Source: Magicicada septendecula (Eukaryota > Arthropoda > Insecta > Hemiptera > Cicadidae). From it: a stretch of 64,000 nucleotides of DNA. The stretch covers positions 22,510,620 to 22,574,619 of the forward strand of contig CM068373.1 of the NCBI GenBank assembly GCA_034769895.1, read 5' to 3'. Positions 35,320 to 45,317 of this stretch are shown here, one piece after another. The translations under genes were made by a program, and so were the position numbers. A model generated the notes under the pieces. That model saw only the letters and a program-made list of their open reading frames with translations, was not told where the DNA came from and did no database searches. The number at the start of each line of letters is the position of its first letter. The first letter of the stretch is position 1.

Positions 35320-36429
35320 CAGTAGTTCCCAAAGTTGTCAGTCCGCGGACCCACCTCCACGACAAAAATTAAAGATTTCACGGACACCGTCTGAGTTGTG
35401 AAATAAAACAAAAATAAATATGATAAAAACTCTTACATTTAATTTAAATATATTAAAATCTAAATTCTCCTAACTTGCAAAATCATAATATTAATGATAT
35501 AAAACATAGTTTAATGTGAGCAATGAAGCTGCTTTTGAACAACTATCTCTGGAATATTAGGTCAATTGTCTGATAATAATTTACAATATTATGTCACTCT
35601 CGACATCAAGTTTAATTATTAACTTTGACTTTAAGTGCGTGGGCTGGAAAAAAGCGGTTTCTCACAAGTAAGTAGAGGGAAACACAATTAAACACTTCAC
35701 AGCTTTATTTGCGAGTTCGGGATAGTCAGTCATTACGTATAACCAGAAGAGAGCTAGCTGTAATTGCGAAAAGTGTAATTTTAATGAGTTGAAAGTTCTG
35801 CCGATAAATCTTTTTCCTGTAGGGTGAAAGAGAGATTAGTTGACAGCCCATCAGCAAATGGATCCTTTATTTACATGTCACTATCATCCGTCACTGGAAA
35901 TTATTCCCTTAGCTGCAAGTGCTTAGCAGCAGCAGCAGCAGCTGTTTATCCCAACGCGACTCTGTAACGTTGAGGATCTCCTTTGAAACATTTCTCAAGA
36001 CATCTGGACCAAATCTGATATTGACGGGAATTGTTTTAATATTTCAGAGTTTAATCTCTGAATCCACAGCTTCAATGTTTTTAATTATCCCCTCGATTTA
36101 ATCTCAAACCTGGAATGCAGTGATGCTAGATCACTGCAAACTTACAGTGAGTCCATTCAGATGACTATAGAAATCAGCAAGGCATGATAACTTCAAAATC
36201 TAGTTAATGTTGTGGAATCTGTTTTTAAGGTCAAAGTTGGAATCAAATAAAAAGAGCTTTACTTCATTCTTTTAGTAAAAAATCTAGAATCTTCTACTAA
36301 TCGTTTTAAGATTCTAACGTTCAGATTTAAAGCATAAAAAATCGGAGACAATTACGGTGTATTCTATTTTTTTCTTAAAAGCAACCGGGGATCCCCAGAG
36401 GTCCGTGGACCCCACTTTGGGAAGCACTG
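35320..36429 (-). mobile_element. hAT transposon, internally deleted (1110 bp)
   Basis: The ends CAGTAGTTCCCAAAG and CTTTGGGAAGCACTG are inverted repeats of the classic hAT (CAGTGGTTC.CAAA) type. The flanking octamers ATAGCAGT and ATAATAGT match at six of eight positions, consistent with an old 8-base duplication. The GTCCGCGGACC and GGTCCGTGGACC blocks next to the ends are also inverted. The middle holds decayed transposase on the minus strand. Confidence 0.85.
35500..36340 (-). pseudogene. hAT transposase remnant, C-terminal half with dimerisation region
   Basis: Minus-strand frames show, in order, LADFYSHLNGLTVSLQ, IEGIIKN, DPFADGLSTNLSFTLQEKD, CFPLLTCEKPLFS and PNIPEIVVQKQLHC, all of which are blocks of the SCAND3/ZBED-like hAT transposases (the LLPFPTTYLCE.GFS dimerisation motif is recognisable in decayed form). 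Several stops and frame changes break it. The zinc finger and the first catalytic part are missing. It is not functional. Confidence 0.75.
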
Positions 36430-36740
36430 ATAATAGTAAATTCTAGTGGCTAACAACAGGTGTTAATTTTTATTGTTACAATGAAAATTTTATTATACAC
36501 CAAAAGGGTTGCCATCGTGGTATTAATACTTTCATGCACTTTACTAGTTCGATCATTGAGTCAACTAATGTGACACACGTTAATATAATTACTGGGAATA
36601 TGATAACAAATCAGTAAACACTTATTTTGTATTAAGAGCGATTTCATATCAATTTGATTTGCTCTCAATAAGCGAGATAGAAATTTGCAAATCTAGTTGT
36701 ATCATTTTATATAAGGATTATTATTTAAATAATAATAAGT

Positions 36741-36787
<47 letters not shown>

Positions 36788-36990
36788 CCGATAATAAGAC
36801 TACATTATCGGATCATGCTTTCTCGTTACACGGTGGAATGCCAACAAATGTCAATGTTAAATGTGTGCATCTGCGAGAAGCAAGATATGGAAACGGCTAC
36901 ACATGTTACACCAGTAGATTAAAACAAAAAATAATTTACATTTTCACATTTATTTAAAAATTACAACGATTTATTGTATATATAAATTTA
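36430..36990. other. Unassigned stretch with a (TAA)n tract
   Basis: (TAA)n occupies 36742-36786. The Asn-rich frame across it is a repeat artefact. Otherwise no feature was recognised. Confidence 0.6.
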
Positions 36991-36996
36991 GCGTAC

Positions 36997-37442
36997 TGTT
37001 ACGATGGTTGCATTGCCGTATGGTACAGTAGAATACAAAACACAGACACCGATAAAATCGCTAAATACCAGCTTTAATAAGTCTCAAATAACACTGTGGA
37101 ATTAACAAGTTACTCTCGTACAATAATTCCAGTTAAATTTTTCCACACGCAATAGTAATGTCAACTAATAGAGTTCCCCACCAATTATCACACCAATCAC
37201 TTCCTGCAACAACCACTTGATATCCGCACTCAACAATCTTGCCAGGTGTAACTAACTCTAAGCTGCTGCTGTTGCGTGTATATAGCCTGAAGGTGTTCAA
37301 GAATAACGTTCCTTATGTTGTGTCAACAAGCACTCGAAAAGTCTAGAGTATTACGGCCTTAACTGAGAGACACGCCTCCTCGACTAGCCGAGAAACGTGT
37401 AGGACGACACTCTCGTCTGTTCGAGAGCGTTTCGTCGTGACA
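36997..37442 (-). mobile_element. LTR-A, probable 3' LTR still attached to internal DNA
   Basis: It starts TGTTACGATGG (U5 end, minus orientation) and ends CGTCGTGACA (U3 start). Unlike the solo copies, the U3 side directly abuts a purine tract when read on the minus strand (37443-37457), followed by about 0.4 kb not seen next to other copies. This marks the LTR-A family as a true LTR retrotransposon and orients it. The left flank is GTAC; no right partner is available. Confidence 0.8.
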
Positions 37443-37457
37443 CTGCCTCCTCCTTAA
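37443..37457 (-). other. Polypurine tract next to LTR-A
   Basis: On the minus strand this is TTAAGGAGGAGGCAG, directly before the TGTCACGACG start of U3. The tract composition and exact adjacency are what plus-strand priming of an LTR element needs. Confidence 0.75.
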
Positions 37458-37870
37458 ACACGTTCAGAGCAAACCGTCCGTGAAGTAATCCTTGCCTAGG
37501 CAAGCTGGATAATCTAGGCAACTAATCTACTTACGTAGAGTAATTCTGCGGCTCTTCGAGTTCAGTCTCTCGGGTGATCAGAACATCAAGTTCTCAGGAA
37601 TACGAAACTCCCGTTCAGCTATTATTTTTCCTGAAATCATGCCGATTGTGTACTGAACACCTATACGCCACTAGCTGATCCAAATCTCTTTCGTTTTCGT
37701 TAACACCCTCTTGAGTAACGTCATCTTCAGAAACGTCTCCTCCGAGCGCTTCCATTAACTCAGGAACAAGCAAGAGCCTTTTCTCAGGGTCACGTGCTAG
37801 ATAACGTAAAAGTGTGGGTTTTATAAAGTAACGGAAGTTTCTTTTTGATGTTTTTAAAAAATGTTAAACA
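37458..37870 (-). pseudogene. Internal 3' remnant of the LTR-A retrotransposon
   Basis: The minus strand keeps an open frame of about 85 codons ending at the stop 37617-37615. It includes FIKPTLLRYLARDPEKRLLL and a following acidic stretch (GGDVSEDDVTQE). No ATG start is needed, as it would be the end of a longer protein. I do not recognise a family; it is not an obvious integrase, RNase H or env. About 170 untranslated bases separate it from the purine tract. The right boundary of the remnant is uncertain. Confidence 0.45.
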
Positions 37871-38152
37871 TGCAAAGCAAGCAAATTTTTATATCTTAAA
37901 TTATAAATGTTACGATACTTGAATATAATTTATAAAATGGGAAGACATACGTTCTTCTCAAGTTTAGTTTTTGTTTGTTTACTCGTTAAATGGATTGTTT
38001 CAGAAGGACCTATAGACCTACCACTGCAAATGCGCTTGCTCAGTACCCCATTTTGCATACTTATATGACTGTGATACTGGTAATATTTTAAAAATTTGGG
38101 TTACATGATGTTTGCACATCCAGCATTATCTGCTGGATACAGGGAAAATTAG

Positions 38153-38875
38153 GTTGTTAAAGTTTCAGAGGTTCTTAAAAATATATAAACACTTGGTACG
38201 TTCCACATTTTTATTTAACTGACATCTATTTTGACTTCTTAAGCCATTGTTAAAGAGATGAGTGAACACTAAACAGAGGATGTAAGGGTGGTTGACTTCT
38301 GTTTAGGGCGTCTATCGGAACATGTGTGAGGTGTGAAAATGGAGAGTGGGGGCTGCAGGAGCTAAGGGAAGGTCAAGTGTCTGTAAAAACTAAATATAAT
38401 CTGAATGCAAAATATAAAGTTAACTAAACTACAGAACATCTTTTAATAAAGGGGAATAGACAGAATTCAGTTTGTCATTTGTTAAATTTTTTTATTTTTT
38501 TTTGCTTTATTAAAATTCTAGAATTTCTAACAAATCCATTTTCTACCTTTTTGTATGTTGTGGAGTAGCGTTATGTTTTTTGTATCTATGCAGTGGTTGT
38601 GTTGTAAACAATGATCTGCAAAGCGTTTATTGGCTGTATTGGTTAAAATCGCCTTGTTATGTTCAGATACAGGATAAACGTCCTAAACTGATGTCATCCG
38701 CCCTTTACATCCTCTGTTTAGTGTTCACTCACCTCTTTGATAATGGCTTAAGAAGTCGAAACAGCTGTCAGAACTGTGAAACGTACCAAGTATTTATAAA
38801 ATAAAAAAAAAGAAAATTTTTTATAAATATGTTCCACCAAGTGCCCAACGAGTCATCATTTAATATCGTTAAAAC
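38153..38875 (-). mobile_element. Penelope-like family (iii) copy with inverted arms, - orientation
   Basis: The arms 38186-38290 and 38705-38800 are inverted copies. Between them the minus strand has the family's 3' UTR and, near 38475-38490, the end of an endonuclease frame (NLTN..LNSV), equivalent to the conserved NLTNEQTEF near 43270. The right arm carries TTTGATAATGGCTT, AAGTCGAAACAGCTGTC (38735-38770), the variant hammerhead layout. The outer right end GTGCCCAACGAGTCATC (about 38840) is shared with 43605 and, inverted, 52690. Confidence 0.7.
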
Positions 38876-39354
38876 TTCAGTTCTAGTATGCATGAAGCTC
38901 AGCTGCATCTAAAATCGTGAAGATATGCAGTCAAAACGATCCGTACCGTGACGTATTCAGAGTGGTTTGGTAGCTTGTAAGGTATATTTTAGTTCTTCTC
39001 TGCATTGTTGAACATAAACTGCACTCAATGTTGTATTGTTCTTGAGAAAAAGAGTAGTACTAATGCGGAATAATGTAGTACTAAAGCGTTGCTAATGCGG
39101 ATCAAATCATTTGCCCTAAGAGACACCGGTTAGGAAATTTCAACAAAGATATGTGTTCGTCCAAGTAAGGAAATCGATAATAGAGAGTTTTAAGCGTGTT
39201 GATAACAGTATAAATGGTATGAAAGTTTGTTATTAACGAGCCTATAAATATCAACTCAATAGTACGTAGAAGTTGCGTGGAACGTACAACGTAAATGCTA
39301 AAGATTATGAGACACAGATATTTGTAATTCTAATTGTTACAGATTTAAATCATC

Positions 39355-40040
39355 ATCATCATCTTCAAGGATTAAACCAAGGACGGTTTGTTCCGGCCTC
39401 AAATAGGCAAAGATTAGAGATGGTCACTCCAGCGATTCCTCGGATTTCCCACATATCTTCGTCCCCTCGGGTTATAGTTCCATAGTTATTTGGCGATGCG
39501 ACAGTAATCCATTGGCAGCAAAGATGTTCCGACCAATTCAGCTGATACTGGGCGATCCTGTGAAGTATACTCATAATATTCAGTTCCTGGTGTGTATCTG
39601 TGTTTCTTCTACGATCTTGGAGAGTATACCCTGCCACGTGTCTGCGAAATCTCATTTCAGTCGCTTGGATGAGACTGGTCTGGCCTTTCTTTACAGCCTA
39701 AAGAGCTTATAGACTTTGTATACCAGACCCATAAAGAAGTGTGGGAAGAGCCATCACCTTGTAAAATTTTAGGCGTGTTCCTTGACTTGCTGACTTAAGT
39801 GTCCGCCCAATGGTCCCGCACATAATGTTGAACTCATGCAAATTATTAACAACGCGTTGCTTGCATTATAAGACAAACTGCAGCCCAGGTATTCAAAATT
39901 GCTAACTTGTTCCAGGACAGTACCATCTATAACAATTTTTGCCCATACGGTATCATTTCCACGAAAAGCCATCACCTTGGTCTTAAATGTGGATATTTGC
40001 AATCAAAAGTCTTTGCCGATTCGATTTAACAGATGTAATC
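39355..40040 (-). pseudogene. RTE-like LINE, RT end to C-terminal tail
   Basis: On the minus strand: FKTKVMAFRGNDTVW, VLEQVSNFEYLGCSLSYNAS (40002-39769), then a broken YG..LV region, KARPVSSKR, RRHVAGYTLQDRRRNTD, ILHRIAQYQLNW (39655-39365) and a decayed GRPRKRW region. It ends at a (ATC)n tail at 39351-39365. It lies 0.7 kb upstream of the receptor gene. Inactive. Confidence 0.85.
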
Positions 40041-40197
40041 TGTTAGCACAAAGTCATTACACTAACATAATATAATATAACTGTAAACTCAATCGTGCGT
40101 CGGCGATGAGCAATTAAGTCACACACAAAACTAACAGAAACTCTTGTTAAATTCAAGTTAATTTATTAAAATTACTATTAGCTTTATTGCACACGCG

Positions 40198-40248
<51 letters not shown>
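40198..40248. repeat. (CA)n microsatellite
   Basis: About 25 CA units, 460 bases upstream of the receptor ATG. The other DNA between the LINE and the receptor (to 40706) shows nothing recognisable. Confidence 0.95.
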
Positions 40249-40250
<2 letters not shown>

Positions 40251-40706
40251 GACAAAGAGAACATGGAGACGTTTATAGAGGCAATTGTTCACAAGATACA
40301 CAGTCGTGTACAAATAATACCTAAAATATAGTTATTTCTATATAAATTTAATGGACGTAATCTCTTTAATAGCTGTAACGACTAACGCTTATCTTGACGA
40401 CAAATATTGAATATATAACCTATTTTTACATATGCGCTAGCCTTTGTTTAGGGGAATATATGTTATATCGGTGAAAATTTTATTGATTCTCTACGGTCGA
40501 ACGTGACCAATTGTCATAACTAGACTCTAGTTCGGTGAGTTCGCGTGTAACTTTACTCTCAGTAGTTAGTATAAATTTAAGGCGTATGTCAAAATAACAT
40601 ACATACCTCGTAAGTGATGAAACTTTTTGAATTGTTATACGATTGCCCGCGTGTGTAGAAGGATACAGAGTTGTGGTTTTATTAAAAAAAAGGGACTGAT
40701 TGAAAC

Positions 40707-41834
40707 ATGTTTACATCATTGAAGCCTGTCGTAATCGTTTGCATACTGTGCGGTTTTCCGATGCCGATATTCAAGGCACCGACACTGCAAACGTCTGCGA
40801 ACGTGTACTGTTTAGCCACAACGGCGTTACAATTCACAATGTGGGCAACGTTTACGTTCACTAAACTCTATTCGCTGATCTGCAGCCCAAGAAACGTGTT
40901 AGAAATGTGTCTTCGTATTCTGTCACCGTTGACGGTAATATATTACAAGATTAAATTTTTTACGTGTCTTGAGACGAATCGTAACATCATCGATAACGTG
41001 CCTTACGTGGACCAGGTTCTTGAATCTCTGCAAATATCCGTTCCGCATTTATACAACAACATTGAATACAGTTTGTATTTTATTGTGCAAAGCGTTTTAC
41101 TGTTGTTATGTTATTATGGATCATACATAGCGAGTTTATCTAGTAACTTGGCTGATTCTATAAACGTTTTTACAATCATATACTTTTGGAGTGTAGATTT
41201 CTCCAATATTGTATTATTCTTATACTGTTATTTAATGACTAAAGCTTTGCGACAAAGATTACAACTTACAAGCCAAGCGTTTGAAAGGTGTGACAAACAA
41301 AACTACAGGAACATCGCTTGGAGTGATCGTGAAACTGTGGCTGCAGTCTACCAACCGCGACATGTTAATATCGTGGAAGACGTTACCCATACATATAAAC
41401 TCTTAGGCTCTGCCTACCGCACCATTTATGAATCGCTAGAAGCTTTAAACCGTCTGTACTCTATTTTTTATCGCTGCCAAGTGTGCGGTCTAATTTTATG
41501 GTTGTCAACAGAAATTATTTCCACTACTGTCCACAAAAATATTCAACAACGTGTTTTTCCTGTTGCAATCTGGTTCTCATTTTATGTTGTATTCTTATAT
41601 GTTCATGTGTCAGTAACCAGAGACTTAAAATACGTAAAAAGTATTTTAAACGGTTATTATTATAAAACGTTATTTAAAAAAGCAAGGAATGAAATATTAG
41701 TATTGATCTATCGGTCTGCGCATCGAGAAGCGAATTTTCATTGTGGATACTTTGACATTGACTTCTCAGTGTTTTCAATTATTATTGATTTCATACCATT
41801 AATTGTTTTCAATGTCTTAGAAAGATCTAACTGA
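40707..41834 (+). CDS. Insect gustatory receptor (7tm_7 family), intronless
   Basis: The 375-residue frame fits the usual 350-450 residues of insect gustatory receptors. These are ligand-gated cation channels in the membrane of chemosensory neurons, with an inverted 7-TM topology. The N-terminus (MFTSLKPVVIVCILCGFPMP) resembles the SL.P...... LG..P start of the family, which supports the chosen ATG. Hydrophobic segments lie at about residues 33-58, 68-88, 122-148, 152-180, 254-275, 284-304 and 352-371. The long intracellular loop contains VNIVEDVTHTYKLLGSAYR. The C-terminal CGYFDIDFSVFSII matches the CGLF.ID..L..SI block before TM7, but the usual TYLVILIQF is replaced by a divergent IPLIVFNVLERSN. 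No intron or internal stop is seen. It could be a working divergent receptor or a recent pseudogene with an altered C-terminus. Ligand unknown. Confidence 0.85.
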   Translation: MFTSLKPVVIVCILCGFPMPIFKAPTLQTSANVYCLATTALQFTMWATFTFTKLYSLICSPRNVLEMCLRILSPLTVIYYKIKFFTCLETNRNIIDNVPYVDQVLESLQISVPHLYNNIEYSLYFIVQSVLLLLCYYGSYIASLSSNLADSINVFTIIYFWSVDFSNIVLFLYCYLMTKALRQRLQLTSQAFERCDKQNYRNIAWSDRETVAAVYQPRHVNIVEDVTHTYKLLGSAYRTIYESLEALNRLYSIFYRCQVCGLILWLSTEIISTTVHKNIQQRVFPVAIWFSFYVVFLYVHVSVTRDLKYVKSILNGYYYKTLFKKARNEILVLIYRSAHREANFHCGYFDIDFSVFSIIIDFIPLIVFNVLERSN

Positions 41835-41959
41835 AATTCTGCTTACTGTTATGTAATTTCTAAGTAACTTACATTATTGAAGTTTTATTAGTTCTTTAGT
41901 AAGGAATTGGCTTAAAAACTACAAAGCAACCGTTAATTTTTTACTTAAAATCAGCCTGT

Positions 41960-42660
41960 AGACATTGTTATCTAGGTATACATTTGTTAAATCTAATCTC
42001 CAAAAACTCAGGATTCCAAACATACACAATTAAATCCAAGGTGATGGCTGATCCGTACGGGCTGATTTCGTGGAACTGATCCCGTACGTGCAAACGTTCT
42101 TATAGGTAGTACTGTCCTGGAACAAGTTGGTGGTTTTGAATACCTGAGCTACAGTGTCTTATAATGCAAGCAACGGCGTGGTGAATAAGTTGAATAAGTT
42201 CAATTTTATGTCCAGGACTATCAGGAGAACCCTTAAGTCAGCAAGTAAAGGAACACTCCTAAAATTCTACAAAGTGATGGCTCTTCCTATACTTCTTTAT
42301 AGGTCTTTGAATTGGACTTTAACGAAAGGTCAGGCCAGTCTCATCCAAGCGGGTGAAATGACATTTCTCAGGCACGTGGCAAGGTACAGTATACTCTCCA
42401 TGATCAGAGAAGTAACACAGATATACGGGAGGAACTGAATATTATGAGTATACTCGACAGGATCGCCCAGTATCGACTGAATTTTTGGGAACATTTTTGC
42501 CGAATTTTTGCCAAACAACTATGGAACTATAAGCCGAAGGGACGGAGAGGTGTTGGTCGTCCGAGGAAGCGCTTGAGTGGCCAGCTCTGATCTTTGCCTA
42601 TTTATGACCGGGACAAACCGTCCTTGGTTTAATCCGTAAAGATGATAATAATGATGATGA
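41960..42660 (+). pseudogene. RTE-like LINE, RT end to 3' tail
   Basis: It starts about 125 bases after the receptor stop with a decayed HLLNLISKNSGFQ-like segment and KSKVMA. It then has VLEQVGGFEYL, SYNASNGVVNKLNKFN and RRTLKSASKGTLLKFYKVMALPILLYRS (42154-42438), and RHVARY, DRIAQYRLNFW and VGRPRKRLSGQL in other frames. It ends at a (GAT/AAT)n tail at 42641-42660. A short local duplication (GATCCGTACGGGCTGATTT near 42050) is present. Confidence 0.85.
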
Positions 42661-43104
42661 AAAGCTTAAATTACTAATTTTTTTTAGTTGCAGGCTAATG
42701 AAAGTGTATACTCTCATACGTGCGAAAGTAGAACCGGCAGGTCTGTCAGGTGACATTACTATGTGATATTGGTGGTTTTACTGCTCCTGCACGCGTGTGT
42801 GTGTGTCTGTCGTTTTTTATTGGTTGCACTGAACTCTAGAGACGACACTGTAGATAATTCGCGTTGTACCGGCTGTCAAAACACGAACACTTTACTCTCC
42901 GTTTTCCCCTCTCCAATGACAAGCATGAAAACTATCTAATTGTGATGACAAGGAAACATAAGAAAACATTTCTTATGAACAAATTGTTCAAATTATGTTT
43001 TGTTAATTGTATACAATTTATGTTTCCCTCTATATACCATGTTACAAATTATAATTTTTGTTATAATCTTTGCTAATTTTGAAACGAGTAAATTAAAAAG
43101 TAAT

Positions 43105-43645
43105 ACAAAGATTTTTGAAAACATACAAATACTTGGTAAATTTCACAGGCTTATATTTACCTCTGACAATTGTTTAGCCTATTAGGCTATTCACAATGAA
43201 ATTTTAGAAACAACTAACTAATTACTAGAATTAGAAATTCCATAAATTAGAAAAGTAATCAAAAGTAACAAAAATTTAACAAATGAACAAACTGAATTCT
43301 GTTTATCGCCTTTATTAAAAGCTGTTGTACAGTTTAGTTAATTCTTAGAATTTTTTCTCCTATTAAACATAGTTTTTACAGTCACTTTACCTTCCCTATA
43401 CTAGCTTCTCCACCCCCTCCAACATACACACCCTACACACACGTCCTTATACACACCTTTAAAACATGTTCACCACCCTCACTTTCTTTTTTTAGTTGTT
43501 TTTATGATCTCTTTGAGAATAGCTTATTAGGCGTAAGTAATTGTCAGAGGTACTGTGATCGTACCAAATGTTTGTATGTTTTTAAAATCTTTTGTAGTAG
43601 TATGTTTCACCAACGAGTCATCAATCAGTATCGTTAAAAAGTAAT
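43105..43645 (+). mobile_element. Penelope-like family (iii) copy, + orientation, decayed
   Basis: A short left arm (about 43115-43165) is inverted relative to the right arm (about 43510-43600). NLTNEQTEFCLSPLLKAVV, the endonuclease C-terminus and start of the 3' UTR, is readable at about 43277-43333. The right arm keeps the CTCTTTGAGAATAGCTTATT and TTGTCAGAG parts, but GAAAC is lost, so the hammerhead-like motif is broken. It ends with CACCAACGAGTCATCAATC at 43609. Confidence 0.65.
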
Positions 43646-43649
43646 TTTA

Positions 43650-45315
43650 CTACAGAATAATTATAAAAATAATCTCTACCTACCTAGTTTACGTAATTTA
43701 ATATTCAAACACTTATGTAAATATTTGGTTCAAAATTGTATAAGTAGAACCAAGTACGTATGGACTTAATTCAAAATTCTAAAGAAATGTTTAATTTGGT
43801 TTTCTTATAAATTACTTCATACACAAAGTCTTGGCAAATAATCTTGCGTATAGGCAAAAGGTCAAAACTGAAGAAATGTAAGTATTCTAATAAATGATGG
43901 GAAATCAATACAAGTCAATGGTAAATGTTTATAAAAATGTAAAATAATACTTAATACATTAACACGTTAACAGATTGCATTTGATCATTTCGCAACTTAT
44001 GCTCTATCATAAAGTGTACTGATTCAAGAGAAACATTTCCTACGAAAGTAATAACATTTGAAAACAATTGGCCACTAATTACTTTCGTTGCAAAGAAATT
44101 ATATAAATTTGATAAACAAGTTTATTCAAGCTGTTTAGAAATGCTGACAGAAATGCTGTCCATTATCAACGCCTTATAAAGGAAACACTGAGATGAACAA
44201 TGGCGCTTGTGCCCATAACATCTAGGAAGTCAGGCATGTGCAGTGCGTTCTGCTATAGTATATAAAAGAAAACGGTCTCAATCACGTATTTCACATTTAT
44301 GTGTGATTAGTTAATTTTAGACTAAGAAATATAACTTGAATTGTAGTTTTTGACAGCAGAAACGTCGGTTACTGCTTACGGTTTTTTTTTTTAAATTTTT
44401 GTGGATGTTATGATTTTCTAAGAGAATAAACATTTTTGTGTGTAAAAATCAAGCTGTAAGTGAACATTTTCTTGATGCTTGGTTTACTCACCGAATGAGT
44501 AAATCATATATTTTCTTGGATTCCAATGCACCTTAAAATAAGAAGAAACTCTAAAGTGTACCAAGATACACAGCCAGATAGAAGAATAAATGAGTAATAT
44601 AAAAGCGCATTTATTTACTTAATCTAAAAGTTACGAAGTTTAAAATCTATTGTCTCTTTTCTCAGAGCAGAGTTTATATCGAATTTTGAATAATGTCATA
44701 TTTGTATTTCTATTTAAATTAACGACATTACATTTTTACATTTAATCATACATTATAGTACATGTAAGAGAATTGTGATTGATTAGTATTGTTAAACTGT
44801 TACAAGTTATTATTCCGAGTTATTAACTAATCTTTGAAATTACTGTACATTCTAAGAGAAAACAAGTATTTCATATTTATATAGTTTGTATTGTGAATCA
44901 CATATTAATTAGTTTGTTTATAAATTAAAATTCTACTACTACTAAACAGTTGTCATTATTCTTCCTAATTATATTTCATTAGTTTTCTGTTATCTTGTTA
45001 AAATTCCCCACCCATGTTCAATCATTGTAGAATTATTTTCTCTGTTCAGTTATTCCAGGTGGACGCTTGCTAATCCAGAGCGTAATCTTTCTCAGAAACC
45101 GCTCCTCGCAGAGTACGAAGTGACTATAAATATTTACATTTATGAAACTGTTTTCTGTAGCCTACAGAAATGTGCTTTCAACATTTTAGAATTGTGTTTG
45201 TGCACACTAGCAACTTCTACGAGACTAATACATATCGGACTAAAATTTTTACGACAGCACATAGAGACGATGTTCTTGGGCCAGGGGCTAAAATCTCTTC
45301 ACGTCGTGCAGGCTG
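43650..45315. other. Unassigned AT-rich stretch
   Basis: No recognised frame or repeat. A CAGCAGAAACGTCGG string near 44356 weakly recalls the GAAACGUC end of Penelope-type motifs but has no partner stems. Confidence 0.5.
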
Positions 45316-45317
45316 TA

